DNA from: CAKZNE01 sp002695025 | GTDB lineage: Bacteria; Bacteroidota; Bacteroidia; Flavobacteriales; Schleiferiaceae | Direction of reading: 5' to 3' | DNA: 64,000 nt | NCBI GenBank assembly: GCA_913043285.1 | Contig: CAJWML010000007.1 | Span: forward strand, 1-64,000 | In this document: positions 1 to 9,178 of the stretch, piece after piece | Position numbering within the stretch: the first letter of the stretch is position 1 | Layout: each line of letters begins with the position of its first letter | The notes under the pieces: generated by a model | Database searches by the model: none | What the model was told of the DNA's origin: nothing | Seen by the model: only the letters and a program-made list of their open reading frames with translations | Made by a program: the position numbers and the translations under genes

Positions 1-66
1 GATAGGCTACAGGTGTAAAGGCAGTAATGTCATAGCCGAGTAGTACTAATTACCCGTTAGCTTTCT
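1..66 (+). rRNA. 23S ribosomal RNA, 3' end (partial)
   Basis: The first ~66 bases match the conserved 3' end of bacterial 23S rRNA: GGCTACAGGTGTAAAGGCAG, then the CCGAGTAGTACTAATTACCC segment that closes domain VI. The rest of the gene lies upstream of the window. The exact 3' terminus is estimated. The downstream 5S gene and terminator support the end of an rRNA operon. Confidence 0.9.
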
Positions 67-117
67 AATGTGGGCTTTATGTATTCATTTTCTCTCAATA
101 TGTTAACTTATTAAAGA

Positions 118-232
118 TTTATGGTGACTATTGCGGTGGGGATCACCTCTTCCCATTTCGAACAGAGTAGTTAAGCCCACCTGCGCAGATGGTACTGGGG
201 TAACACCCGGGAGAGTATGTCGTTGCCAATCT
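118..232 (+). rRNA. 5S ribosomal RNA
   Basis: The stretch has the 5S signatures CCCATTTCGAACAGAG and GTTAAGCCCACCTGCGC. The terminal helix is visible: TGGTGAC at 122-128 pairs, with G-U wobbles, with GTTGCCA at 222-228. It lies ~50 bases after the 23S end and just before a strong terminator, the standard 23S-5S order. Ends are good to a few bases. Confidence 0.92.
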
Positions 233-236
233 TCGA

Positions 237-265
237 AAGCCCCCGAGAAATCGGGGGCTTTTTTT
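237..265 (+). terminator. Intrinsic terminator of the rRNA operon
   Basis: A 10-bp perfect stem, AAGCCCCCGA pairing with TCGGGGGCTT, is closed by a GAAA tetraloop and runs into seven T residues. It follows the 5S end by about five bases. Confidence 0.93.
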
Positions 266-296
266 ATTTTGGCTCAGAATTTGTCAGAACGCTAAT

Positions 297-2183
297 ATGC
301 ATAATACCTCCTTATTATTCTTCATAGTGTGTCTTCTGCACACAGGTTATTATGCAAATGCTCAGCGGCTTGGTTCAAAAGGAAATAATTTAACTGCTGA
401 AGAACCTGTTTACAGTCATCAGTATAGATACCTCACAGAGCCTACCTATTACTTTATTGACACCTCCTTTTCTACTTTAGGTTGGTACCACCAGTGGAAT
501 AACGCTCATCAGGACCTGATGGATTATTCTGTATTAGGGAATATGGGAGGGCCTTTAAATAAACTCACATATAGGCCTAATACTAACCTATGGGATTATT
601 ATGATCTCAAAGCCTATGATACCTATTTCAATTCCAGGGAAACGGTACCTTTTTATTATACACGATCACCACTAACTGAAGCAACCTATTGGCAAGGGTA
701 CGAGAGGGGACAGAACTTTAAAATTTACCATACTCAGAATATAAATAAGTACTGGAATTTCCTGGTACAGTATAAGCGACTCAACTCTCTGGGTTTTTAT
801 GATCATAACCGGAATAAGCAGGCTAACTTCATGATGAGTAGCATGTACGATAACCCTGAATGGGGTTATAAAGTGACAGGTTATTTTCTGAGTGAAAAGT
901 TGGAGACAGAGGAGTGGGGAGGATTGGTAAATGATAGTTTGTTTGAGCAAAACCTGGAGAGTAACCGCATACTCTTGGATGTAAATCTTCCCAGTGATAA
1001 GAGATTTATGCGCAACAGGGAATTCTATATTGATCAAAGATTAAAACTAGCCAGGCTATTTCCACACGATACGGATTCCACTGGGTCAGTAAAGGAAGAC
1101 AGAGCTTATCTTGCTATAGGGCATGAGTTTAACTACGGCAGAAAATCCGATGTATACATAGGTAACGCAACGGACGGTTTTTACAGTAATTATTTCTTTA
1201 ATAATGATACCTATAAGGATAGTTCTTCTTCTGTTTCCTATTCGAATGCCTTTTATGTAGAAGCGGAGGTAGGAAGTAAGAGCAAGTTTGGGGTAAAAGG
1301 AGGGATACGTCATCTTATTACGGAATATGCGGGCCCTAACTACCGGTTTAGTGGGCAAAACTGGGGAATAACGGGAGAGGTAACAGGTAAAATATCGGAC
1401 TTAGTGGATGTAAAGGGAAACCTGGATTATATCTTAACGGGAGACTTGAAGGAATCAGTGAGGTTTGGAGGTCAGGGCCGCATCAATCTCTGGAAGGAGA
1501 TCAATGCGAGAGCTCGCTATGAATTGGTGCTTAAATATCCCGGTTTTTACGAGCAATTCTATTATTCCAACAACTTTATTTGGAACAACAGCTTCAGAAA
1601 GCAAGGCAACATCCTGCTTGCCTATGGGCTTTACTGGGGAAAGGGCAATAAACTGGAGGCGTCTAATCAAACCATTACGGATTATGTGTATTATGGTGTA
1701 GACGGACAACCGGTACAGAATGATGATGTAATCCGTATTTCTAAGTTTGAACTAATCCAGAATTTTACCTTATGGGATTTCCTGCATCAGGATAACCAGG
1801 TATATTATCAAACTACTACAGATGTCAACAAGGTGTTGCCCCTACCTAATTGGGTTGCCCGAAACTCATTATATTTTCAATTTCCTCTCTTCAAGAAGGC
1901 TCTTAAATGCCTGGTAGGTGGAGAAGTGAAATATTTCAGCGCCTATAGCTCATCATCTTTCAATGCAGCTACTGGGGAGTTTTTTGTAGAAAATAAAAAG
2001 AGGATAGGTGACTATCCCTTGATCGACCTGTTCGCCTGCTTTAAGATCAAAAAAGCCAAAGTATTTTTAAAGTATGAGCATTTTAACCAAGGCCTTCTTG
2101 ACTATACTTACTTTGCCGCTCCGGATTATCCCTTTCCGGACAGGATCCTACGTTTAGGCATCAGTTGGCGATTCTTCAATTAG
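297..2183 (+). CDS. Putative porin, outer-membrane beta-barrel
   Basis: The 628-aa product starts with a signal peptide (hydrophobic core LLFFIVCLLHTGYYANAQ, cleavage probably after AQ). The rest is rich in alternating aromatic and polar strands and ends in LRLGISWRFFN, with a terminal aromatic as in outer-membrane barrels. The N-terminal part, with the GNMGGPLNKL and YYDLKAYDTYF segments, fits the Bacteroidota 'putative porin' family (Porin_10), usually 600-700 aa. Its substrate is unknown. It begins 30 bases after the rRNA terminator, so its own promoter must be very close to the start or transcription must leak through the terminator. Family assignment rests on recognised sequence style, not on a search. 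Confidence 0.75.
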   Translation: MHNTSLLFFIVCLLHTGYYANAQRLGSKGNNLTAEEPVYSHQYRYLTEPTYYFIDTSFSTLGWYHQWNNAHQDLMDYSVLGNMGGPLNKLTYRPNTNLWDYYDLKAYDTYFNSRETVPFYYTRSPLTEATYWQGYERGQNFKIYHTQNINKYWNFLVQYKRLNSLGFYDHNRNKQANFMMSSMYDNPEWGYKVTGYFLSEKLETEEWGGLVNDSLFEQNLESNRILLDVNLPSDKRFMRNREFYIDQRLKLARLFPHDTDSTGSVKEDRAYLAIGHEFNYGRKSDVYIGNATDGFYSNYFFNNDTYKDSSSSVSYSNAFYVEAEVGSKSKFGVKGGIRHLITEYAGPNYRFSGQNWGITGEVTGKISDLVDVKGNLDYILTGDLKESVRFGGQGRINLWKEINARARYELVLKYPGFYEQFYYSNNFIWNNSFRKQGNILLAYGLYWGKGNKLEASNQTITDYVYYGVDGQPVQNDDVIRISKFELIQNFTLWDFLHQDNQVYYQTTTDVNKVLPLPNWVARNSLYFQFPLFKKALKCLVGGEVKYFSAYSSSSFNAATGEFFVENKKRIGDYPLIDLFACFKIKKAKVFLKYEHFNQGLLDYTYFAAPDYPFPDRILRLGISWRFFN

Positions 2184-2313
2184 ATGATCTCTAATGATAG
2201 CTGTTGTGCTGAATACTGGCTTTTCCGAAAATTATCGGCCGCTTGAAAAGGGTGTATATCAAGTTTAAACCTGGTAAAACAATTACCAGCCACAGAAGAT
2301 AAAGAGATCTACA

Positions 2314-3600
2314 TCAGGTTTTTTGTTTCTTCTTACGCGCAGCTGGAAACAGGATATTATTAAGAATAAGGCGGTAACCGGGTGAGTTGGGGTATAGTTC
2401 CAATTCAGTTTTAGGGTCCCCCACACGGTGTTGATAGTCTTCCGGATCGTGACCGCCATAGAAGGTCCAGGTACCTTTACCTAGTTCACCGTGAACGTAG
2501 CGAGCCTCCCCGGCACTTTTAAGCTCACCCATTATCAGGACATCGGATTTGATCAGACTCTTCTTAAAGGCTGTAGTTTGCCCCATAAAACCCTTTACCA
2601 CCCGGGTGTGGTTCTGGCAAAGCATGGTAGGAACCACATCCCATTTAGCCGAGAAATCAAATAGGGTAAAGAAATCGTTCTCTGCTTTCACCTTTCTGCT
2701 TTGGGTCACATCAATATCCGAAAACTCATAGACCAACGGGTTTTGTATAAGCTGAAAATCCTTAAAAGCAAAAGTTTTAGAATACTGCAGCTTGTTTTGG
2801 TAGTTGGGTTCTGCAGGATCACCATCAAACATGGGTTCGCAAATGTCTACTCCTTCAGCGGCCAGGGCAATATCATAGCTATCGGTTGCGGAACACATAG
2901 CAAAGAGAAACCCCCCACCCACCGTATATTCCTTGATCTTTTTGGCTACTGCCAATTTATGCTGACTTACTTTACTGTACCCCGCCTGGTGGGCATCGGC
3001 TTCAGCTTCCTTCTTTTGTTGGATATACCAGGGGGCATTCCGAAAAGCTGCATAAAACCTTCCATATTGCCCGGTAAAATCTTCATGATGAAGATGGAGC
3101 CAGTCGTAGAGAGGCAGAACGTCACTCAAGACTTCCTCATCATACACCAAGTCATACGGGATTTCGGCATAGGTAAGCACCAATGTTACAGCATCATCCC
3201 AAGGTTGATTGCTTTTTGGGGAATAGACCGCTATTTTAGGGGCTTTTTCCAGCTTTACCACTTCCATATTTACGGCAGGGCTGCTGATCTCCGTGCGGAT
3301 CTGTTGGGCGCTGCCATCTGATATAACTTCAAAGGCGATGTTACGCACCTGGCATTCCGCTTTAAAAATGTCATTATAGGGTAGTAGAAAACTCCCACCA
3401 CGGTAGTTGAGCAGCCACTCTATTTCAATATCCTGTTGCAGAACCCAGTAGGCCATCCCGTACGCTTTAAGATGGTTGGTCTGTGTTTCTTCATCCATAG
3501 GAATCAGCAGGTAGGAGGCCTTCCCACTAAAGGAAAGCAGTATAAGAAACAGTACCAGGAAATTCCTAAAACGGCCGGTCATCAAATTCATCATCTTCAT
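2314..3600 (-). CDS. Conserved secreted protein, commonly mislabelled 'asparagine synthetase B'
   Basis: This 428-aa protein has a hydrophobic signal segment (FLVLFLILLSFSGKAS) followed by SYLLIPMDEETQTNHLKAYG. It belongs to a family strongly conserved in Flavobacteriia that databases often call asparagine synthetase B. The label is not supported here: there is no N-terminal catalytic Cys of a glutaminase domain and no SGGxDS ATP-pyrophosphatase loop. The C-terminal half, with GGGFLFAMCSATDSYD and FYGGHDPEDYQHRVGDPKTE, looks like a class I glutamine amidotransferase-like or hydrolase-type fold, but that is inference. Its start lies inside the 3' end of dnaB (about 35 bases of overlap), so the two genes are probably co-transcribed. 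Starts at 3591 or 3582 are also possible. Function unknown. Confidence 0.8.
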   Translation of the reverse strand: MKMMNLMTGRFRNFLVLFLILLSFSGKASYLLIPMDEETQTNHLKAYGMAYWVLQQDIEIEWLLNYRGGSFLLPYNDIFKAECQVRNIAFEVISDGSAQQIRTEISSPAVNMEVVKLEKAPKIAVYSPKSNQPWDDAVTLVLTYAEIPYDLVYDEEVLSDVLPLYDWLHLHHEDFTGQYGRFYAAFRNAPWYIQQKKEAEADAHQAGYSKVSQHKLAVAKKIKEYTVGGGFLFAMCSATDSYDIALAAEGVDICEPMFDGDPAEPNYQNKLQYSKTFAFKDFQLIQNPLVYEFSDIDVTQSRKVKAENDFFTLFDFSAKWDVVPTMLCQNHTRVVKGFMGQTTAFKKSLIKSDVLIMGELKSAGEARYVHGELGKGTWTFYGGHDPEDYQHRVGDPKTELELYPNSPGYRLILNNILFPAARKKKQKT

Positions 3601-5062
3601 CTAAAAAGCTATCCGTATTCATTTTGGACTCCAGAACAATAGGTTCGAAGCCACCATCTTCCTCCAGATCCGAAAACTTTGCTAAATTCCCCTGGAAGCG
3701 AAGCTTTACGTTTTCAAGGCCACCGTTACGGTGCTTAGCAATTATAAATTCGGCCTGTCCCTCACAGGGGCTACCGTCTTCCCATTCGGTGATGTCGTAA
3801 TATTCAGGGCGGTAAATGAAGGATACAATATCTGCATCCTGCTCAATAGCCCCGGATTCACGCAAGTCAGAAAGCAAAGGCCTTTTGTTTCCTCCGCGTG
3901 TTTCTACGGCACGGCTCAGCTGTGAAAGAGCAATCACAGGAACGTTCAATTCCTTGGCGATGCTTTTTAGGGAACGGGAAATGGTACTGATTTCTTGTTC
4001 GCGGTTACCGTTGGATTTGCCTTGCCCACCCACCGTCATTAACTGCAAGTAGTCAATAATGATCAGTTGGATGTTGTTTTGGGCGGCCAGCCTGCGGCAT
4101 TTCGCTCTCAGGTCAAATACACTGAGGGCGGGAGTATCATCAATAAAAAGTGGAGCTTTTTCAAGGCTTTTGACCTTGGTAAGCAACTGTTGCCACTCAT
4201 GATCATCGAGGTTACCTTTCCGTAGTTTCTCGGATGATAGACCGGTTTCACTGGAAATGAGACGCGTAATCAACTGAACAGATGACATCTCCAGAGAGAA
4301 TACAGCTACGGGACGGGAGTGATCAATGGACATGTTCCGGGCCATGGAAAGCACAAAAGCTGTTTTACCCATACCGGGCCGTGCGGCCAGGATCACAAGG
4401 TCGGATGGCTGCCACCCGGCTGTTACACGATCAATCCTGGTGAATCCGGAGGGGACACCGCTAAGGCCTTCCTTCTTGGATATTTCTTCAATTCGGTGTA
4501 TTGCTTCTTTGATCAGGTCCTGGGCGGACTCGTAATTTTTAACAATGTTACCGTGTGCCACTTCAAAGAGGTCCTGTTCGGCATCGTCCAAAAGGTCAAA
4601 AACATCAGTAGTCTCGTCAAAGGCCTTGGTGATAATATCACTGGCTACGCGTATCATTTCGCGCTGGATGTGTTTCTGTACAATGATACGGGCATGGAAC
4701 TCAGAGTGCGCTGATGAGGAAACCCTCTGGCTCAGATTAACCAGGTAGTAATCTCCACCAATATCGGCCAGCTTTCCACGATTACGCAGTTCATTGGACA
4801 CGGTAAGGATATCCACGGGCTGGCTGTTCCCGAAAAGGTCTTTAATCACCTCAAAAACCAGTTGATTCTGTTCCTTATAAAAGCTTTTAGGGCTCAGAAT
4901 ATCAATCACCTGGTTAATAGCTGAATTATCAATCAGCATGGCACCCAGAACCGCTTCTTCAAAGTCAACTGCCTGTGGCGGAACACGCCCCGTTTCAAGG
5001 TCAATTATATTGTTTTTCTTTCTCTGATTTGCGATTACGGTCTGCTTATTGCTGTCTGCCAT
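3566..5062 (-). CDS. dnaB: Replicative DNA helicase DnaB
   Basis: The 498-aa protein unwinds DNA at the replication fork as a hexameric 5'-3' helicase and interacts with primase. The N-terminal DnaB domain (about residues 30-135) starts at PPQAVDFEEAVLGAML. The RecA-like ATPase carries Walker A ARPGMGKTAF (~226-235), Walker B LIIIDYLQLM, and the ALSQLSRAVE/RPLLSDLRESGAIEQDAD block. The tail is acidic (DEDDEFDDRPF), as is common in this phylum. Length is near the family norm and there is no intein. A TAAATTTG box about 41 bases upstream on the same strand is a plausible -7 promoter element. The next gene leftward overlaps its 3' end. Confidence 0.97.
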   Translation of the reverse strand: MADSNKQTVIANQRKKNNIIDLETGRVPPQAVDFEEAVLGAMLIDNSAINQVIDILSPKSFYKEQNQLVFEVIKDLFGNSQPVDILTVSNELRNRGKLADIGGDYYLVNLSQRVSSSAHSEFHARIIVQKHIQREMIRVASDIITKAFDETTDVFDLLDDAEQDLFEVAHGNIVKNYESAQDLIKEAIHRIEEISKKEGLSGVPSGFTRIDRVTAGWQPSDLVILAARPGMGKTAFVLSMARNMSIDHSRPVAVFSLEMSSVQLITRLISSETGLSSEKLRKGNLDDHEWQQLLTKVKSLEKAPLFIDDTPALSVFDLRAKCRRLAAQNNIQLIIIDYLQLMTVGGQGKSNGNREQEISTISRSLKSIAKELNVPVIALSQLSRAVETRGGNKRPLLSDLRESGAIEQDADIVSFIYRPEYYDITEWEDGSPCEGQAEFIIAKHRNGGLENVKLRFQGNLAKFSDLEEDGGFEPIVLESKMNTDSFLDEDDEFDDRPF

Positions 5063-5103
5063 CTCCCTGCTCTAAACGATTTTTCTGCGAAGTGTTGGAC
5101 CTC

Positions 5104-5111
5104 CAAATTTA
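5104..5111 (-). promoter_or_regulatory. Candidate -7 box for dnaB
   Basis: Read on the minus strand this is TAAATTTG, an exact match to the Bacteroidota primary sigma -7 consensus TAnnTTTG, 41 bases before the dnaB start. No clear -33 TTTG was found at the usual distance, so support is moderate. Confidence 0.35.
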
Positions 5112-5127
5112 TTAACTTGCATTGGAT

Positions 5128-6405
5128 ATGAAGCACCGGATAGCCCTTATTTTTTTATGGATTTGTATGGTATGGATAGTGACGGGGGGCTGCAAAAAGG
5201 AAGGTGTTTACCCGGTCATCACTATCACTGCTCCAACTCAAGGTAAGGTATATAATTTTGGCGACACTATAAGGGTTAGGGTACTCGTGGATAAAGCGGA
5301 TGAAGGTGTGGTTCCATCTATCCTGAGGGGGGCTACTCCTGTAACATTTCCGTATGAGATATTTGACCATACCGGCAACGAGTACATCCTGTATTTTTTC
5401 TATACTAATAAGTACCTGGATGGAGGGAAATACGATATACGTATTACTGCCTTCAACGGTGAAAACCAGTTCAGTGGTTTCAGGAGTATTGTGCTCCAGG
5501 AGTTCCCTAAACAATACCGGGGTTTGGGAATACTTTCCGGAAGTGGATCTAAGCGCGTATTATCCAGGGTTGATAGCGCAGGACGTGTAAATTCGGTAGA
5601 TATTAATGGCGATCACTCCTTTGTAGCCTGCTCCGGAGCTTTTGATCAAATAGTAGCAGCCCCTTATAAAAGCGGGAATTTAACGGCTTTTAATTTTAAA
5701 GAATTAAACCAGGAATATTCCCTTACCAACCCACAGGCTCCAGGCCTGCAGAAATTTCATAATGTATATTCTTTCGGGAAAGAAGTTTACGCTTTGCTGG
5801 AGGATTCCCGGATACTTTCTTTAGGTAGTGAAGGTGGCCTTGCTTATAGCTTTTCTCTGCAAGACCCATTCATTGCCTATCATGCCGATCAAGTATCAGA
5901 AGGAAAAATGGTAGTGGGTACGAAGGAAGGCACGACTAACCTCTGGCGGCTGCTGGTTATTAATTCCACTAATGGGTTTATCGAAAAGCAGGCTTTTATA
6001 AGATCCGAGATCCGAGGTTTGAGTTATGCAGGAAACGGACACACTTTTGTGATCTATGCCCTGGAGGATCAGTCGGTGGTGGCTGATTTCAACCACCAGA
6101 CCGGGCAGGTGACAGAGCTTTTCTTTTTGGACCAGGAGCTGGCGAATGATATTGTGGTGAGAAAGGGTGTAGGGCATATCGCCACTGATCAAAAGGTTTA
6201 CATGTTTGACCCTTCCAGAGCAGGCATGCCTAGTGAACGCTTTTCTTTTGGTGCCGGTAGCCTGGCGTTTGATGATGTGAATAACCAAATCTACATGTCG
6301 TCCGGTAACCTGGTATACCGGGCGGGCCTTAGCGGGGGAGGAAATGTATATGTAACCGGCACTGTTGATCCGGTTGTGGACATTGCCGTTATGTACAATA
6401 AATAA
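5128..6405 (+). CDS. Lipoprotein of unknown function with an Ig-like N-terminal region
   Basis: I place the start at ATG 5128 (425 aa); a TTG six bases earlier is less likely. The N-terminus is a lipoprotein signal: LIFLWICMVWIVTGGCKKEG, with Cys after TGG and then the KK typical of flavobacterial lipoproteins. After the Cys, PVITITAPTQGKVYNFGDTIRVRVLV resembles the opening strand of an Ig/CHU-type domain. The remainder alternates beta strands and short repeats reading out values (for example VGTKEGTTNLWRL and IVVRKGVGHIATDQKVYMFD), which suggests a degenerate beta-propeller. No catalytic motif is seen. It diverges from dnaB and precedes an exported endonuclease. Confidence 0.7.
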   Translation: MKHRIALIFLWICMVWIVTGGCKKEGVYPVITITAPTQGKVYNFGDTIRVRVLVDKADEGVVPSILRGATPVTFPYEIFDHTGNEYILYFFYTNKYLDGGKYDIRITAFNGENQFSGFRSIVLQEFPKQYRGLGILSGSGSKRVLSRVDSAGRVNSVDINGDHSFVACSGAFDQIVAAPYKSGNLTAFNFKELNQEYSLTNPQAPGLQKFHNVYSFGKEVYALLEDSRILSLGSEGGLAYSFSLQDPFIAYHADQVSEGKMVVGTKEGTTNLWRLLVINSTNGFIEKQAFIRSEIRGLSYAGNGHTFVIYALEDQSVVADFNHQTGQVTELFFLDQELANDIVVRKGVGHIATDQKVYMFDPSRAGMPSERFSFGAGSLAFDDVNNQIYMSSGNLVYRAGLSGGGNVYVTGTVDPVVDIAVMYNK

Positions 6406-6489
6406 ACTTTACACAGCCTTATCCATTTAGTATAGCAGATTGTGGGCTATGTTGAAAAGGAGTTTGGATATTTGCAAAAAATCAAAGGC

Positions 6490-8070
6490 ATGAAATTAAT
6501 ATTACCCGGAATTTTTCTATTGTTAAGCCTGCACCTTGGTGCTCAGAATATTGAAGTGGTCTCACGGTCTCTGAACCTGGGCAATGCTTTTGAAAACACC
6601 CCGTCTTCAGCCCAGGTAGTGGTATATAATTCAGGAATTTACCCGATTGAGATAGCTGATATAGATCTTTTTACCACCTATGGCGACTATCCTTTTACAG
6701 TAAGTGATACGGCCTTTGAGTTAATGCCATTGGATACCCAGACGGTGACCGTAAGTTTTCTGCCGGAGCATAACATTCAGCATTATACGGCTTTGGTACT
6801 GAAAACAACTTCCGGCTTTGGCCATGTTCCGGTGCAATTAAGTGGTCAGGGAAAATATTCCAATACCTACTACAACTCCACTGAAAATATGGAGGAAGAG
6901 GCATTGAAGAATGCCTTGAAAACCAAATTAGCCTCAGGTTATAATTCCCTGGGATATACGGCTGCACGGGATCAGATGTACGGTAGTATAGATAATAATG
7001 GCGGGATTGTGGAATGTGTATATACCGGTCGTACAGCAGCTTTCAATACCCGGGCAGGGGCCAACAATAATAACTTCAATTGCGAACATACTTTCCCACA
7101 GGGCTTCTTTAACCAGAACGAGCCGATGCGCAGTGATATACACCACCTTTTCCCCACTGATAACACGGCTAACAGCAAGCGTGGGAATGACCCCTTTGGT
7201 GTGGTGAGCAGTGCTGCCTGGCAGGTAGGAGGAAGCAAATCAGGAGGAGGGAAGTTTGAACCGCGTGATGCTCACAAAGGTGCATGTGCACGGGCTATGA
7301 TGTATTTTGTAGTGCGCTACCAGGATTATTCCAATCATTTTGCGGGTCAGGAAACCGTATTGAGGAACTGGCATAACACCTTTGATGTTACACCGGCTGA
7401 GAAGAGCAGAAATAACCAGATTGCGGCCGTTCAGACCAGTCGTAATCCATTTGTGGATTACCCCCAGTTTGAAGAGCGTATTACCTCTTTTGTGAGTAAT
7501 TCTACAGCTCCTGTGGCGAGGAGTTTATATTATTCGGATGATACCATTCGCCTGCGACCTGCTGCCGGACGTTATGAGTATGAATTTGTGATTTACAATA
7601 GTGGCAACCAAACCGCAACGCTGGACAACTTTATGCTTTCAGACACCAGTCTTCACTTTGAACCTGCTGCCCCGATTAGCCTGAGTATCCCAGCCGGGAA
7701 TGCTGCTTCGATACGTGTTTCGTATGAGTCTTCCAATTATTACCTGGCTAACCTGAGTTTTAATACAGATATTCCTGGGCAGACCAGCAAGATGATCCCT
7801 ATAAATAGTTCAGCCAAAGTAGGATTGGAAAGACCTGTTGTTTCCAAGACGGTATCCATCTACCCAAATCCGGTAAGTTCGGAAGCCAGGATTGATATAC
7901 CCGAGCATACCATTCACGAGGTTTCCGTTTTTGATCTTTCCGGTGTGGAAAGAGAGGTCAACAGAAGAGGAAACATCCTGGATATGCACAAGATGCCAGC
8001 CGGGTTTTATTTGGTAAGAGTGGTTACTGTTGCAGGAGAAATAAGCGTTACCAGTCTAGTCAAGAATTAA
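6490..8070 (+). CDS. Secreted endonuclease I with T9SS type A sorting domain
   Basis: Start chosen at ATG 6490 (526 aa), which begins a clean signal peptide (MKLILPGIFLLLSLHLGAQ); in-frame upstream codons would bury it. Order of parts: signal; a beta-sandwich (~20-130) resembling an ASPM/SPD-2/Hydin-type domain; the endonuclease I (EndA/NucM) domain (~135-350) with NCEHTFPQGFFN, MRSDIHHLFPTD and NSKRGNDPFG, which hold the expected His/Asn metal-site residues; a second beta-sandwich; and a C-terminal T9SS type A sorting domain starting VSIYPNPVSSEARI and ending FYLVRVVTVAGEISVTSLVKN, the last ~75 residues. It should cut extracellular DNA and RNA non-specifically, perhaps for phosphate or nucleoside scavenging. 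A bidirectional terminator follows. Confidence 0.9.
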   Translation: MKLILPGIFLLLSLHLGAQNIEVVSRSLNLGNAFENTPSSAQVVVYNSGIYPIEIADIDLFTTYGDYPFTVSDTAFELMPLDTQTVTVSFLPEHNIQHYTALVLKTTSGFGHVPVQLSGQGKYSNTYYNSTENMEEEALKNALKTKLASGYNSLGYTAARDQMYGSIDNNGGIVECVYTGRTAAFNTRAGANNNNFNCEHTFPQGFFNQNEPMRSDIHHLFPTDNTANSKRGNDPFGVVSSAAWQVGGSKSGGGKFEPRDAHKGACARAMMYFVVRYQDYSNHFAGQETVLRNWHNTFDVTPAEKSRNNQIAAVQTSRNPFVDYPQFEERITSFVSNSTAPVARSLYYSDDTIRLRPAAGRYEYEFVIYNSGNQTATLDNFMLSDTSLHFEPAAPISLSIPAGNAASIRVSYESSNYYLANLSFNTDIPGQTSKMIPINSSAKVGLERPVVSKTVSIYPNPVSSEARIDIPEHTIHEVSVFDLSGVEREVNRRGNILDMHKMPAGFYLVRVVTVAGEISVTSLVKN

Positions 8071-8090
8071 GAAGAACTCTATATAGAACT

Positions 8091-8121
8091 AAAAAAGCCG
8101 GGTTTTAAACCCGGCTTTTTT
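8091..8121. terminator. Bidirectional terminator between endonuclease I and accA
   Basis: The GCCGGGTTT and AAACCCGGC arms are flanked by A6 on the left and T6 on the right, giving a 15-bp inverted repeat that works as a terminator on both strands. It lies between two convergent genes and touches the accA stop codon. Confidence 0.9.
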
Positions 8122-9074
8122 TATTCCTTAACGTAACCCATTTTGCTGAATTTGGTAATTCGCTTTTCAATGAGTTTGTCGCTTTCAATTTTTTGGAGGG
8201 TACCGATGTGTTTGAGGATCTCGGCTTTAACCCGGTCAAATATCTCTTCTCGGTTATTGTGTGCGCCACCGAGGGGCTCCTTAATAATGCCGTCAATGAG
8301 TTTGTTCTTATACATGTCCTCGGCTGTAAGTTTCAGAGCTGCAGCAGCCTGTTCCTTATAGTCCCAGGTGCGCCAGAGGATAGTGGAGCAGTTTTCCGGT
8401 GAGATCACCGAATACCATGAGTTCTCCAGCATCAGTACTTTATCGCCTATACCAATCCCTAAAGCTCCACCTGAGGCACCTTCTCCAATAATGATACAGA
8501 TAACGGGAACCTTGAGCATGGCCATTTCATAGAGGTTCTTGGCGATGGCTTCACCTTGACCTCTTTCTTCGGCTTCCAGGCCTGGAAAAGCACCTGGGGT
8601 ATCAATAAAGGTTACAATTGGGCGGTTAAACTTTTCCGCCATTTTCATCAGCCGAAGTGCCTTACGGTATCCTTCAGGGTTGGGCATACCAAAATTCCGA
8701 TACTGGCGCATCTTAGTATTAATACCTTTTTGTTGCCCGATGAACATAATGGGCTGGCCATCTACCATTCCCCATCCGCCTACCATGGCTTTGTCGTCTT
8801 TCACGCCACGGTCTCCATGCAGTTCAAGAAAATTGCCTTCGGTTATGGCTTCTATATACGCCAGGGTATATGGCCGTTGCGGATGCCTTGAGAGTTGTAC
8901 CCGCTGCCAAGGAGTGAGGTTCTGCTGGATCTCCTTGCGCGTACTGGCAATTTTCTTCTCGATCTCACGGATGGTCTTACTCATATCCACCTCCGTTTCT
9001 CCTTCCAGGTCTTTAGTCTTCTGAAGTTGTTCTTCCAGGTCCTGAATGGGCTTTTCAAAGTCCAGGTAATCCAT
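8121..9074 (-). CDS. accA: Acetyl-CoA carboxylase carboxyltransferase subunit alpha
   Basis: The product (317 aa) transfers the carboxyl group from carboxybiotin to acetyl-CoA together with AccD, making malonyl-CoA for fatty acid synthesis in the cytoplasm. I chose ATG 9074 (MDYLDFEKPIQDLEEQL) because it matches the family N-terminus; an upstream in-frame ATG at 9101 adds nine atypical residues. Family motifs are intact: HGDRGVKDDKAMVGG, FIDTPGAFPGLEAEERGQGE and GEGASGGALGIGIGDKV (oxyanion hole and CoA-binding region). Length is typical. accD and the biotin carboxylase genes are not in the window. Confidence 0.96.
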   Translation of the reverse strand: MDYLDFEKPIQDLEEQLQKTKDLEGETEVDMSKTIREIEKKIASTRKEIQQNLTPWQRVQLSRHPQRPYTLAYIEAITEGNFLELHGDRGVKDDKAMVGGWGMVDGQPIMFIGQQKGINTKMRQYRNFGMPNPEGYRKALRLMKMAEKFNRPIVTFIDTPGAFPGLEAEERGQGEAIAKNLYEMAMLKVPVICIIIGEGASGGALGIGIGDKVLMLENSWYSVISPENCSTILWRTWDYKEQAAAALKLTAEDMYKNKLIDGIIKEPLGGAHNNREEIFDRVKAEILKHIGTLQKIESDKLIEKRITKFSKMGYVKE

Positions 9075-9178
9075 GTAGTTCCTATCTAAAATGGGGTGCA
9101 AATTACAAATTTTGTGAAAGGATCACTCTAAATACTCCAGAAGTCCTAGCTTTAATGAGGAGGTAGTTTAGTAGGTGC

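Noticed and set aside
118..300. tRNA gene downstream of 5S
   Set aside because: After the 5S there is only a terminator and then the porin gene; no cloverleaf or CCA-adjacent pattern was seen.
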